Assembly: GCA_904398325.1 (NCBI GenBank)
Contig: CAJFPC010000068.1
Span: 1-56,603, forward strand
Source: Candidatus Neoruminococcus faecicola
GTDB taxonomy: Bacteria > Bacillota > Clostridia > Oscillospirales > Ruminococcaceae
Direction: 5' to 3'
Length of the DNA: 56,603 bases
In this document: piece after piece, positions 24,916 to 32,367 of the stretch
How the letters are laid out: each line of letters starts with the position of its first letter
How positions within the stretch are numbered: the stretch's first letter is position 1
Notes under the pieces: generated by a model
The model's input: only the letters and a program-made list of their open reading frames with translations
The model's database searches: none
What the model was told of the DNA's origin: nothing
Position numbers and translations under genes: made by a program

Positions 24916-26268
24916 TTACGCCAGACACTCCTCTATTTTCCGTGCGATTTCCTGGGCTGCAGCCCGGATCTCCTCCTCGGCTTCGCCCTCCACCATGACC
25001 CGCACCAGCGGCTCCGTGCCGGAGGGCCGCACCAGAATCCGGCCGCGCTCGCCCATTTGGGCCTCTTTTTCCCGCACCAGCTGCCAGACGGCCTCCTCCG
25101 CTTCCAGGCGTTCCTTGCCCTGGGCGCTGACCCGGACATTGAGCAGCACCTGGGGATACACCGTCATAACGGCGGCCAGTTCGCTGAGCGGCTTGCCGCT
25201 GCGGCGGAGCACATCCGCCAGCAGCACGGCCGACAGCTGCCCATCCCCGGTGGTCATATGGTCCAAAAAGATAATATGGCCGGATTGCTCCCCGCCCAGG
25301 TTATACCCGCCGCGGAGCATCTCCTCCAGCACATAGCGGTCCCCCACCTTGGTGACCGCCGTCTGGATGCCGGCGCCCTTGGCAAAACGGAAAAAGCCCA
25401 GATTGCTCATCACCGTCACCACGGCGGTGCTGTTTTTAAGCTTGCCGCGCTCCATCAAATCCCGCGCCAGAATCGCAATGATCTGGTCGCCGTCCACCAG
25501 CCGGCCTTCGGCATCCACCGCCAGGCAGCGGTCGGCATCCCCGTCAAAGGCGACGCCCATGTCATACCGGCCGGCGGCCACCCATTGCTGCAGCCCCTGG
25601 ATATGGGTGGAGCCGCACCGGTCGTTGATATTGATCCCGTTGGGCCGGTCGCCGATCAGCTCCACCTGGGCGCCCAGCCGGGTGAAAATCTCCCGGGCGG
25701 TGGCGCTGGCGCTGCCGTTGGCGCAGTCTATCAGCAGACGCAGCCCCTCCAGCCCTGCCGGGGCCGCATCGCAGATATGCCGGATGTAATCCTCCGTCTG
25801 GCTGCCCGCCGGCAGAATCGAGCCGATCTCCCCGCCGGTTTTCAGCATAACCGGGCGGCTGTGATCCAGGATGATGGACTCAATCTCCTCTTCCTCCCGG
25901 TCGCTGAGCTTAAAGCCGGTAGGGCCGAACAGCTTGATGCCGTTGTATTCATAGGGGTTGTGGCTGGCGGAGAGCATCACCCCCGCGTCAAAGCCCCCCT
26001 GGCGCACCAGATAGGCCACCGCCGGGGTGGGCACCACGCCCAGCAGCTCCACATCCACCCCCACCGAGCACAGCCCGGCCGTGATGGCGCTGGAAAGCAG
26101 CCCCCAGGAGATGCGGGTATCCCACCCGATGAGAAAGCGCGGCTTGCGCTGGTGCACCCGGTCCGAAACCACCATCCCGGCGGCCCGGCCGATCTGCACC
26201 GCCAGTTCCACGCTCAGTTCGCTGCAGGCGACGCCCCGGGCGCCGTCGGTGCCAAAAATTCTACCCAT
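24916..26268 (-). CDS. glmM: Phosphoglucosamine mutase GlmM
   Basis: GlmM interconverts glucosamine-6-phosphate and glucosamine-1-phosphate, supplying UDP-GlcNAc for the cell wall. The 450-residue length is typical. The phosphoserine loop LSASHNPYEYNG has Ser102 as catalytic residue, the magnesium loop DGDADR is near residue 244, the sugar-binding GGEQSGH near 329 and the phosphate-binding RPSGTEPLVRVM near 420. Start ATG 26268. It lies between the ruv genes and a methyltransferase rather than beside cdaA/cdaR, with which it is linked in many Firmicutes. Confidence 0.96.
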   Translation of the reverse strand: MGRIFGTDGARGVACSELSVELAVQIGRAAGMVVSDRVHQRKPRFLIGWDTRISWGLLSSAITAGLCSVGVDVELLGVVPTPAVAYLVRQGGFDAGVMLSASHNPYEYNGIKLFGPTGFKLSDREEEEIESIILDHSRPVMLKTGGEIGSILPAGSQTEDYIRHICDAAPAGLEGLRLLIDCANGSASATAREIFTRLGAQVELIGDRPNGININDRCGSTHIQGLQQWVAAGRYDMGVAFDGDADRCLAVDAEGRLVDGDQIIAILARDLMERGKLKNSTAVVTVMSNLGFFRFAKGAGIQTAVTKVGDRYVLEEMLRGGYNLGGEQSGHIIFLDHMTTGDGQLSAVLLADVLRRSGKPLSELAAVMTVYPQVLLNVRVSAQGKERLEAEEAVWQLVREKEAQMGERGRILVRPSGTEPLVRVMVEGEAEEEIRAAAQEIARKIEECLA

Positions 26269-26380
26269 TCTTCATTCTCTCCCATTTCTTGCAAGTGTGA
26301 AACCTTCCACTCCATCCTGTGCGGGAGAGAAGGAAAAGGTGCCTTTTGCTGCCCGTTTTTATCCCAAAAAAGCAAAATTT

Positions 26381-27421
26381 TTATAATGTGATCTGCTCCG
26401 GGCCGGCGCCGGGCGCCGGCAGGCCCAGATGCTCATAGGCCAGAGGGGTGACGCAGCGCCCCCGGGGCGTGCGGGCCAAAAAGCCGATCTGCATCAGATA
26501 CGGTTCATAAACATCCTCCAGGGTGATGGCCTCCTCCCCGATCATGGCGGCCAGCGTCTCCAATCCCACCGGGCCGCCCTGGTAGACGCGGATGATCGTC
26601 TCCAGCATTTTGCGGTCGGTGTCATCCAGCCCCAGCGGGTCGATCTCCAGCCGGTTGAGGGCGATGGCGGCGATATCCCCGTCGATGATGCCCTTGCCCA
26701 TGACCTGGGCAAAATCCCGCACCCGCTTGAGCAGGCGGTTGGCAATGCGCGGGGTGCCGCGGCTTCGCTTGGCAATGGCCAGGGCGCCCTCTTTTTCACA
26801 GAGGATGCCCAGAATCGAGGCGCTGCGCAGCACTATGGTGGCCAGCTGCTCCTCGTTGTACAGTTCCAGCCGGAAAATCACCCCGAACCGGTCCCGCAGC
26901 GGCGAGGTCATCTGCCCGGCGCGGGTGGTGGCCCCCACCAGGGTGAAATGCGGCAGGTCGATGCGGATCGACCGGGCCGCCGGCCCCTTGCCGATGATGA
27001 TATCCAGGGCGAAATCCTCCATCGCCGGGTAGAGCACCTCCTCCACGCTGCGGGAAAGGCGGTGGATCTCATCGATGAACAGCACATCGTTTTCCGACAG
27101 GTTGGTCAATAAGGCCGCCAGATCCCCCGGCTTCTCGATGGCGGGGCCGGAGGTGACCCGCAGGTTGACCCCCAGCTCGTTGGCGATGATGTTGGAAAGG
27201 GTGGTCTTGCCCAGGCCCGGCGGGCCGTAGAGCAGCACATGGTCCAGCGCCTCGCCGCGGGCCTTGGCCGCGCTGATATAGACGTTCAGGTTCTCCTTGA
27301 CCTTGTCCTGCCCGATATAATCATGAAGGCTCTTGGGCCGCAGGGAAAACTCCACGTCGCTGTCCGATTCCTTATAATCCGGCGCGACAATGCGGCTCTC
27401 AAAATCCATTTCCTGATCCAA
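26381..27421 (-). CDS. ruvB: Holliday junction branch migration ATPase RuvB
   Basis: The hexameric AAA+ motor that drives branch migration with RuvA. The 346-residue length is right. Walker [14 protein letters not shown] near residue 65, Walker [17 protein letters not shown] near 115, sensor [18 protein letters not shown] near 165, C-terminal winged helix [16 protein letters not shown]. The start is TTG 27421, with GGAGGAGG 7 nt upstream; the ATG four codons later would be too far from that site. It is third in a ruvC-ruvA-ruvB operon. Confidence 0.97.
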   Translation of the reverse strand: MDQEMDFESRIVAPDYKESDSDVEFSLRPKSLHDYIGQDKVKENLNVYISAAKARGEALDHVLLYGPPGLGKTTLSNIIANELGVNLRVTSGPAIEKPGDLAALLTNLSENDVLFIDEIHRLSRSVEEVLYPAMEDFALDIIIGKGPAARSIRIDLPHFTLVGATTRAGQMTSPLRDRFGVIFRLELYNEEQLATIVLRSASILGILCEKEGALAIAKRSRGTPRIANRLLKRVRDFAQVMGKGIIDGDIAAIALNRLEIDPLGLDDTDRKMLETIIRVYQGGPVGLETLAAMIGEEAITLEDVYEPYLMQIGFLARTPRGRCVTPLAYEHLGLPAPGAGPEQITL

Positions 27422-27445
27422 ACTAGCTCCTCCTCCCTGCAGCCC

Positions 27446-28060
27446 TCAGCGGCTGCACAGGGCCTTCAGCCCCTGGCGCACCAGCTCCTCCACCGGCAGC
27501 GACTGCTCCAGCGGCGCAATGGCGCCGGCGGCCTCGGTCTGGCTGTAGCCCAGCGCCACCAGCGCCGCCACTGCCTCCGAGGCGGGGCTGCTCTCCGCCA
27601 GGACCGCGGCGGCCTGCTGCCCCTGCGCCGGCAGGCCGGCAAGCCCCCCCAGCCCGCCTTTGGCCACTTTATCCTTCAGCTCCAGCACGATGCGCTGGGC
27701 CAGCTTGTTGCCCACGCCGGCACAGCGGGTCAGGGCCTTGGCGTCCGAGGCGGCCACCGCAAGCATCAGCCGGTCGGGGCGCAGCTCCGACAGGATGGAA
27801 AGCGCCACCTTGGGCCCCACGCCGGTCACCCCGGTGAGCATCCGGAAGGCCTCCAGCTCCTCCCGGGTGAAAAAGCCGAACAGGTCTGCCGCATCCTCCC
27901 GGAGGTTCAAATAAGTATACAAAAACACCTGCTGCCCGGTTTTCGGCAGGCTGGCGGAGGTCTGCAGGGTGGTCAGGCATTTATAGCCCACGCCGCCGCA
28001 TTCCACCACCGCCATGCCGGGTTCACCGGCGATCAGAGTGCCGTTTAAGCTGTAAATCAT
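27446..28060 (-). CDS. ruvA: Holliday junction branch migration protein RuvA
   Basis: A 204-residue RuvA that binds four-way junctions as a tetramer and recruits RuvB. N-terminal OB fold MIYSLNGTLIA; two helix-hairpin-helix motifs, LTGVTGVGPKVALSILS near residue 75 and LTRCAGVGNKLAQRIVLELKDKV near 109; a linker rich in Gly/Ala/Gln; and a C-terminal RuvB-binding domain ALVALGYSQTEA. GGAGGGAG precedes the ATG. Confidence 0.96.
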   Translation of the reverse strand: MIYSLNGTLIAGEPGMAVVECGGVGYKCLTTLQTSASLPKTGQQVFLYTYLNLREDAADLFGFFTREELEAFRMLTGVTGVGPKVALSILSELRPDRLMLAVAASDAKALTRCAGVGNKLAQRIVLELKDKVAKGGLGGLAGLPAQGQQAAAVLAESSPASEAVAALVALGYSQTEAAGAIAPLEQSLPVEELVRQGLKALCSR

Positions 28061-28072
28061 TGCGCTCCCTCC

Positions 28073-28573
28073 TTAGCGGGCATAAGGGTAGCGGTTGAGC
28101 AGCGACCCCGCCGTATGGGCATGGGTGATGGCCAGCGCCAGCGCATCGGCCACATCATCCGGCTTGGGGATCTGGTCCAGCCCCAGCAGGATGCGGGTCA
28201 TCTCCATCACCTGCTTTTTGACCGCCTTGCCGTACCCTACCACCGAGGATTTCACCTGCAGCGGCGTGTATTCATACACCGGGATCTTCTCGTGCACCGC
28301 CGCCAGCAGGATCACCCCCCTGGCCTGGGCCACGTCGATGCCGGTCTTCTGGTTGGTGGTGAAAAACAGCTTTTCCACCGACATCGCCTGGGGTCGGTGA
28401 CGGCGCAGCACCTGGGTCAGGTCGCGGTAGATCTTTTCCAGCCGCTCTGCAAAGGGCATCTCGGCCGGGGTGGTGATGGCGTCATATTCCAGCGGGGTAA
28501 AGCGGTTGTTCTCATACTTCACTACGCCGTAGCCGACAATGGCGTAGCCGGGATCAATGCCGATCAAAATCAT
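28073..28573 (-). CDS. ruvC: Holliday junction resolvase RuvC
   Basis: The junction endonuclease of the RuvABC complex, 166 residues from ATG 28573. Acidic catalytic residues sit in MILIGIDPGYAIVGYG (Asp7), VEKLFF (Glu near 68), and the C-terminal DVADALALAITH pair. An extension to 28600 adds nine residues without homology or a better ribosome site. It leads the ruvCAB operon from its own promoter. Confidence 0.96.
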   Translation of the reverse strand: MILIGIDPGYAIVGYGVVKYENNRFTPLEYDAITTPAEMPFAERLEKIYRDLTQVLRRHRPQAMSVEKLFFTTNQKTGIDVAQARGVILLAAVHEKIPVYEYTPLQVKSSVVGYGKAVKKQVMEMTRILLGLDQIPKPDDVADALALAITHAHTAGSLLNRYPYAR

Positions 28574-28610
28574 AGTTCTTCCCTGCTTATCAAATTGCAA
28601 TATTGGGATA

Positions 28611-28639
28611 ATTATACCACAAGCCGCCCTTTATCACAA
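28611..28639 (-). promoter_or_regulatory. Sigma-A promoter of ruvCAB
   Basis: Minus-strand TTGTGA (28639-28634), 17-nt spacer and TATAAT (28616-28611), about 35 nt upstream of the ruvC ATG. No LexA-type operator was recognised. Confidence 0.75.
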
Positions 28640-28700
28640 CCTAAAGGATTTTTTGTTTACAGAATATTTCTATTTTTCTGAAATTTTTTTGCGATTTCTC

Positions 28701-28729
28701 TTGATTTTTGCAAAGCCCTATTGTATAAT
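28701..28729 (+). promoter_or_regulatory. Promoter of tRNA-Val
   Basis: TTGATT (28701-28706), 17-nt spacer and TATAAT (28724-28729), with the expected start about 15 nt before the mature 5' end of the tRNA. Confidence 0.75.
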
Positions 28730-28750
28730 ACATTTTGTTCTCAAAAATAC

Positions 28751-28826
28751 GGACGATTAGCTCAGCTGGTAGAGCATTCGCTTGACGTGCGAAGGGTCAG
28801 GGATTCGAGTTCCTTATCGTCCACCA
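28751..28826 (+). tRNA. tRNA-Val (anticodon GAC)
   Basis: A complete cloverleaf: acceptor GGACGAT/ATCGTCC, D arm GCTC/GAGC with the AGCTGGTA loop, anticodon stem TTCGC/GCGAA around TTGACGT (anticodon GAC), a 5-nt variable loop, and T arm AGGGA/TCCTT with TTCGAGT. Discriminator A and an encoded CCA end at 28826. It is a single-gene transcript with its own promoter and terminator. Confidence 0.96.
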
Positions 28827-28830
28827 TTTT

Positions 28831-28863
28831 AACTGTCCCCGCAATCGTGGGGGCGGTTTTTTT
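28831..28863 (+). terminator. Intrinsic terminator of tRNA-Val
   Basis: ACTGTCCCC and GGGGGCGGT-type arms around a short loop, followed by seven T residues, directly after the tRNA. Confidence 0.8.
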
Positions 28864-28923
28864 CTTTCCGGCTTTTCTTTCCCCGGCCGTGGTGCTATAC
28901 TATAAGCCAAAGGGGGAATTCTT

Positions 28924-29256
28924 ATGAAACTCGGCATCCTCCGCTGCATGCAGACGGAAGATTATTGCCCCGGTACGGCGGATTTGCGCGCCGTGCGGGA
29001 AAAAACCGGCGCCTTCGCCGGCCTGGAAGAACCCATTGAGCTGATCGGCTTTGTCAGCTGCGGCGGCTGCCCCGGCAAAAAGGCGCTGCTGCGCGCCCGG
29101 GAGCTGGTGCGCCGCGGGGCGGATACCATCGCCTTCGCCTCCTGCATCCAAAAGGGGACGCCCATCGGCTATCCCTGCCCCTTTGCCCGGCAGATGAAGG
29201 AGCTGCTGCAGGCGCAGCTGGGGGAGGAGATCACCCTGCTGGACTACACCCACTGA
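28924..29256 (+). CDS. CGGC-domain protein
   Basis: A 110-residue cytoplasmic protein of the CGGC family, named after a cysteine motif thought to bind metal. Here the motif is GFVSCGGCPGKKA (about residues 41-53). Other conserved cysteines occur at CMQTEDYC near the start, FASCIQKGTPIGYPCPF at 80-96. The function is unknown. AAGGGGGAA precedes the ATG, and TATACT lies upstream with a poor -35. Monocistronic with a strong terminator. Confidence 0.88.
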   Translation: MKLGILRCMQTEDYCPGTADLRAVREKTGAFAGLEEPIELIGFVSCGGCPGKKALLRARELVRRGADTIAFASCIQKGTPIGYPCPFARQMKELLQAQLGEEITLLDYTH

Positions 29257-29268
29257 ACCCGAAACAGC

Positions 29269-29298
29269 AAAAGCGGCGGAATGTTCCGCCGCTTTTTT
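29269..29298. terminator. Bidirectional intrinsic terminator
   Basis: AAAAGCGGCGGAA and TTCCGCCGCTTTTTT arms between the convergent CGGC and aldo/keto reductase genes. T tracts lie on both sides. Confidence 0.88.
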
Positions 29299-29306
29299 GT
29301 CTTGGT

Positions 29307-30278
29307 TCACTTATTGTAGCGGAAGCGGCTGCCGCTCAGCCGCTGCCACACCTCATCGCAGGCCGCCAGCGCCTCCCAAGGCAGGGGTCCGCCCTCCAGC
29401 GCGGTCAGGTTCTGGCGCAGCTGCTCGATGCGGCTGACGCCGGTGATGACACTGGTGACCCCCGGCTGATGCATGCACCAGCGCAGGGAAAATTCCAGAA
29501 TGCTCATGCCGTGCTCCTTGGCCACCTGGATCAGCTCTCCGACCGCCGCAAAGCTGTCGTCGTTCCAATAGCGGTCATAGTAGATCTTGTTGTTGGAAAA
29601 ACGGGTATTCTCCGCCGGGGCCTGGTCCCCATGGTGCTTGCCGGTGAGCAGGCCGCCCGCAATGGGATTGTAGATCACCAGCCCCATGCCGTGATCCTGC
29701 AGGCAGGGGATCAGCTCCGGCTCGATGCCCCGGGTGATCAGGTTGTAGACATTCTGGCTCACCGCCGGGGGCACCAGATGGTATTTCTCGCACAGCGCCC
29801 GGATTTTCGCCACCTGCCAGGCGGCAAAATTGCTCAGCGCCGCATAGCGCACCTTGCCCTGCCGCACCAGGGTGGAAAGGGCGTCCAGCGTCTCCTCCAG
29901 CGGGGTGGAATAATCCGGCTGGTGCAGATAATATAGGTCGATATAATCCGTATCCAGGCTTCTTAAACTCCGCTCGCAGGCGGCGAGGATATTCCGGCGG
30001 GAAAGCCCCGTCTCATTGGGCCCTGCCCCGGTGGGCATGCCCACCTTGGTGGCCAGGATCACCTGCTCCCGCTTGCCCTTCATCCATTTGCCCACGATCT
30101 TTTCGCTGGCGCCTTTGGTGTAAATATTGGCGGTATCAAAAAAATTGACCCCTGCCGCCAGGGCCTCGTCCATAATGGCGAAGCTGTCCGCCTCGCTGGT
30201 CTGCCCGCCGAACATCATCGTGCCTAGGCACACCTTGGAAACATGCAGCCCGGTGCCGGTCAAATTCACAAGTTCCAT
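29307..30278 (-). CDS. Aldo/keto reductase
   Basis: A 323-residue NAD(P)H-dependent oxidoreductase of the YdhF/YghZ-like branch. The catalytic tetrad is visible as Asp48 (FFDTANIY), Tyr53, Lys78 (ILATKVG) and His119 (YYLHQPD). The cofactor-binding end SVITGVSRIEQLRQNL is near residue 275. The start at ATG 30278 has a GGTGGAGG site; the upstream extension crosses the promoter region of the divergent small gene. The substrate is unknown. Confidence 0.93.
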   Translation of the reverse strand: MELVNLTGTGLHVSKVCLGTMMFGGQTSEADSFAIMDEALAAGVNFFDTANIYTKGASEKIVGKWMKGKREQVILATKVGMPTGAGPNETGLSRRNILAACERSLRSLDTDYIDLYYLHQPDYSTPLEETLDALSTLVRQGKVRYAALSNFAAWQVAKIRALCEKYHLVPPAVSQNVYNLITRGIEPELIPCLQDHGMGLVIYNPIAGGLLTGKHHGDQAPAENTRFSNNKIYYDRYWNDDSFAAVGELIQVAKEHGMSILEFSLRWCMHQPGVTSVITGVSRIEQLRQNLTALEGGPLPWEALAACDEVWQRLSGSRFRYNK

Positions 30279-30474
30279 ATTCCTCCACCTTTCCGTGTTT
30301 TTCTTAGCATAACCCGCCCGCCGGGGCTTGTCAAGAGCGGCAATTTCCATTTTTTTACGCTTTCCCCGGCAGAAAGACCCGCTGATATTCCGCCGCGGCC
30401 GGCGCATACTATCCCTGGGACATGGCGAAGCTACCGTGTTCTTTTCCCATTCTGCCAGACAAGGCGGTGAAAAG

Positions 30475-30678
30475 ATGAAAAAACGGAACCTGTATCAGCT
30501 GGTGCTGGAAGACCCGCAGGCCTGCAGCCTTTATCACAGCCTGTCGGATGCGGTGCAGCAGGGCCTGGTGGATTTTGCCGACCGCATCGGCACCGTGGAC
30601 GAGCTGCGCCTGCAGATCAACGCGCTGTGTGCCCGGCCCGGCGGCAGAGGCCCAGCCGATCCGGTGCAGAAGCGCTGA
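30475..30678 (+). CDS. Small uncharacterised protein, 67 residues
   Basis: I do not recognise a family. The protein is charged and helical (KKRNLYQLVLEDPQACSLYHSL, then LVDFADRIGTVDELRLQINALC) with a Gly/Arg/Pro tail. AAGGCGGTG lies before ATG 30475. It is followed after 20 nt by another small gene with a strong ribosome site, so the two form an operon ended by a strong terminator. Upstream is CATACTA (30405-30411), resembling the -10 of forespore sigma-G promoters, but the -35 (TGATA at 30383) is imperfect. Confidence 0.7.
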   Translation: MKKRNLYQLVLEDPQACSLYHSLSDAVQQGLVDFADRIGTVDELRLQINALCARPGGRGPADPVQKR

Positions 30679-30698
30679 GTCCTAAGGAGGAGAAGCCA

Positions 30699-30905
30699 GT
30701 GGGCAGTTACGCGGACCGCAACTTTCTGCCGACCCCTTTCGAATCCAGCATGGCGGAGCATCCCGAGGCGGTGCAGCGCTTTATGCGCATGACCGCGGAT
30801 ACCCGCCGCAGGGTCACAAACCAGCTCTCCCAGATCCGGAGCCGGGAAGAAATGGACCGTTTCGTCCGGCGCATCGCCGGCGGAAAAGAAAATTTGTGGA
30901 TCTGA
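30699..30905 (+). CDS. Small uncharacterised protein, 68 residues
   Basis: No family recognised. It begins at GTG 30699, with AAGGAGG 8 nt upstream. The sequence is highly charged, rich in Arg and Glu, and helical (HPEAVQRFMRMTADTRRRVTNQL, then REEMDRFVRRI), with an aromatic N-terminal stretch SYADRNFLPTPFESSM. It could be a small structural or nucleic-acid-associated protein. It is cotranscribed with the 67-residue gene. Confidence 0.72.
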   Translation: MGSYADRNFLPTPFESSMAEHPEAVQRFMRMTADTRRRVTNQLSQIRSREEMDRFVRRIAGGKENLWI

Positions 30906-30909
30906 AGCC

Positions 30910-30949
30910 GCAGGGCGCGCCCGATTTTTCGGGCGCGCCCTGCTTTTTT
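30910..30949 (+). terminator. Strong intrinsic terminator
   Basis: A perfect 15-bp GC-rich stem, GCAGGGCGCGCCCGA/TCGGGCGCGCCCTGC, with a 4-nt loop and a T6 tract, right after the 68-residue gene. It also lies just beyond the stop of the convergent small membrane gene. Confidence 0.93.
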
Positions 30950-30964
30950 CAGGATATCCGTCTA

Positions 30965-31132
30965 TCAGGCGGCGCGTACCCGGCAGCCCGCAGCCGCAGG
31001 ATGCCTTTGGCAGCGCCGCCGCCGAAGGGCCCGGCGCACCCAGATCCATTCCGCCAATGCAACGATCCATCCCACCAAAATCATGACAGCCACCGCCGCT
31101 GCCGCTGCCAGCAATACCATCCCGTACTCCAT
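30965..31132 (-). CDS. Small single-helix membrane peptide with arginine-rich tail
   Basis: A 55-residue peptide. Residues 5-30 are one hydrophobic helix (MVLLAAAAAVAVMILVGWIVAL) ending in aromatic residues EWIWV. The rest is basic (RRALRRRRCQRH) with two cysteines. The AGGAGG site 9 nt before ATG 31132 and a sigma-A promoter 84 nt upstream support expression. The gene is divergent from the HTH-ImmA pair and shares an operator-rich region with it. The architecture is that of small membrane-active toxins, holins or regulatory micropeptides. None of these functions is proven and no homolog is recognised. Confidence 0.6.
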   Translation of the reverse strand: MEYGMVLLAAAAAVAVMILVGWIVALAEWIWVRRALRRRRCQRHPAAAGCRVRAA

Positions 31133-31212
31133 TCCCTTTCGCCTCCTAGTTTTATCGCGTTTTATCACGTCGTTCCTTTTTTAATCTGCAAAGCGGGCAA
31201 GCTGTTCCGTTT

Positions 31213-31297
31213 CCGCAACACCAGTATAGCATAAGTGTTGCGATTGCGCAATAGTTTTGCGAAAATTATTGCTTTTCCGCAACAGTTGTGCTATACT
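31213..31297. promoter_or_regulatory. Divergent promoters with symmetric inverted-repeat operators
   Basis: Rightward promoter: TTGCTT (31269-31274), 17 nt, TATACT (31292-31297). Leftward promoter: TTGCGC (31250-31245), 17 nt, TATACT (31227-31222). Operators: CGCAACAC/GTGTTGCG (31213-31220 and 31234-31241) flank the leftward -10; TTGCGCAA (31243-31250) covers the leftward -35; TTGCGGAAAA/TTTTCCGCAA (31256-31265 and 31273-31282) covers the rightward -35. All share the TTGCG pentamer. This is the expected layout for autorepression by the HTH protein and control of the membrane peptide. Confidence 0.8.
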
Positions 31298-31319
31298 CTC
31301 CCTAGAAAGGAGCTGCGCC

Positions 31320-31685
31320 ATGAACACCACTTTGACGGAACTGCTGAAAAAAGCCCAGGGGAACCTTTCCCAAAATGAGTTTGCCAAGCGCTGCGGCATC
31401 AGTTCTTCCACCCTCAGCCGCCTGAAGGAGAACCAGAAGCCCCGGCCCGCCCTGCTGAAAAAAATCGCCGCCGTCAACCCCGACGGCCCCAGTTATGAGG
31501 AGCTGATGGCCGCCGCCGGCTATCTGCGGGGGAATGTGCCCGCGGAAGAGGTGCCGGCGGAATTTTTGGTGATGGCGCGCAAAACCGGGGGCCTCAGCGA
31601 AGAACAGCGCCGCCGGGTCTACGCCATGCTGGATAAGACCATCGACGACGTGCTGGCCCTTTTGGAGGATGAAAGCGCCAAATGA
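31320..31685 (+). CDS. XRE-type helix-turn-helix regulator paired with ImmA
   Basis: A 121-residue protein. Residues 10-60 form an XRE HTH (NLSQNEFAKRCGISSSTLSRLKENQ). The C-terminal part (about 85-121) is a charged helical segment that probably mediates dimerisation and could carry the ImmA cleavage site. AAAGGAG precedes ATG 31320. Its stop overlaps the ATG of the metalloprotease gene (ATGA), a hallmark of ImmR-ImmA-like pairs in which the protease inactivates the repressor. It probably binds the TTGCG repeats directly upstream. Confidence 0.88.
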   Translation: MNTTLTELLKKAQGNLSQNEFAKRCGISSSTLSRLKENQKPRPALLKKIAAVNPDGPSYEELMAAAGYLRGNVPAEEVPAEFLVMARKTGGLSEEQRRRVYAMLDKTIDDVLALLEDESAK

Positions 31686-32311
31686 CCTTTGACCAAGTGA
31701 CCGAGGCCGCCTACCGGGAGCTGCTGCAGCAGGGGTTTGCGGATTTTCCCATCCGGCTGAGCAGCTACCGCTGCGGCGACTGCCTGTTCCTCTCCTACCA
31801 GCAGTACAGCAGCCTCTCCGGCATCCCGGTGCAGGAGCTGCGCCTGCAGGACGCGCTGGGAGACGGGTATTTCATCCCCAGCCTGCGGGGACGGCGGCTG
31901 ATCCTCTACGACGGGGAAAAATATCCCGACCGGATGAATTTCACCCTGGCCCACGAGATCGGCCATCTGCGGCTGGGCCATGACCGCCAGGGGGACCGGC
32001 AGGAGATCGAAGCCAATTTTTTTGCCGCCCAGTTTTTGATGCCGGATGCGGTGCTGCGGCAGTTTGTACTGCTGGGCTATCCGCTGGCCGAAGGGACCAT
32101 CCGCGCCCTGTTCGGGGTCAGCCGCCAGGCCGCCCGCAAAAAGGCGGATTATCTGGCCCGCTTCCCGCTGGGGCATCCCAACCGGCTGGACGGAGAGGTC
32201 ACCGCCCGCTTTCTGCCGGCAGTGCGCCGCCGGATGGAGGGCCTGGGGGCCGCCGACGAAAAAAACGACCTGACGCTCCGCCAGTGGGAGGATTCCCTGC
32301 TGGAGCCGTGA
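31682..32311 (+). CDS. ImmA/IrrE-family metallo-endopeptidase
   Basis: A 209-residue zinc protease of the COG2856 family. The zinc motif HEIGH is at residues 91-95, with Glu110 in EIEANFFAAQFLMP as third ligand. The C-terminal part (about 125-160) contains a small helical segment, LAEGTIRALFGVSRQAARKKADYL, similar to the winged/HTH-like end seen in the family. Relatives cleave HTH repressors: ImmA on ImmR of ICEBs1, IrrE on DdrO in Deinococcus. Overlap with the HTH gene implies the same arrangement. No integrase, phage or conjugation gene is nearby. Confidence 0.92.
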   Translation: MTFDQVTEAAYRELLQQGFADFPIRLSSYRCGDCLFLSYQQYSSLSGIPVQELRLQDALGDGYFIPSLRGRRLILYDGEKYPDRMNFTLAHEIGHLRLGHDRQGDRQEIEANFFAAQFLMPDAVLRQFVLLGYPLAEGTIRALFGVSRQAARKKADYLARFPLGHPNRLDGEVTARFLPAVRRRMEGLGAADEKNDLTLRQWEDSLLEP

Positions 32312-32320
32312 TGGGGCAAT

Positions 32321-32353
32321 CAAAAAGGGACAGGCGAGCGCCTGTCCCATTTT
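32321..32353. terminator. Bidirectional terminator between ImmA and ftsZ genes
   Basis: GGGACAGGCG and CGCCTGTCCC arms flanked by A5 on the left and ATTTT on the right, between convergent genes. Confidence 0.85.
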
Positions 32354-32367
32354 CTCTGCGGTAAATT

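Noticed and set aside
24760-26391. A 543-codon plus-strand open frame opposite glmM
   Set aside because: Composition is that of an antisense shadow. No ribosome site, and glmM on the other strand is fully conserved.
28751-28826. tRNA-Val as an integration site for a mobile element
   Set aside because: No downstream repeat of the tRNA 3' end and no integrase in the window.
30896-31234. A 112-codon plus-strand frame opposite the small membrane peptide
   Set aside because: It begins inside a strong terminator, has no ribosome site and reads as His/Pro/Arg-rich shadow sequence.
31320-32311. HTH-ImmA pair as the edge of a prophage or integrative element
   Set aside because: No integrase, attachment-site repeat, structural or conjugation gene lies on either side. 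Flanks are housekeeping genes.
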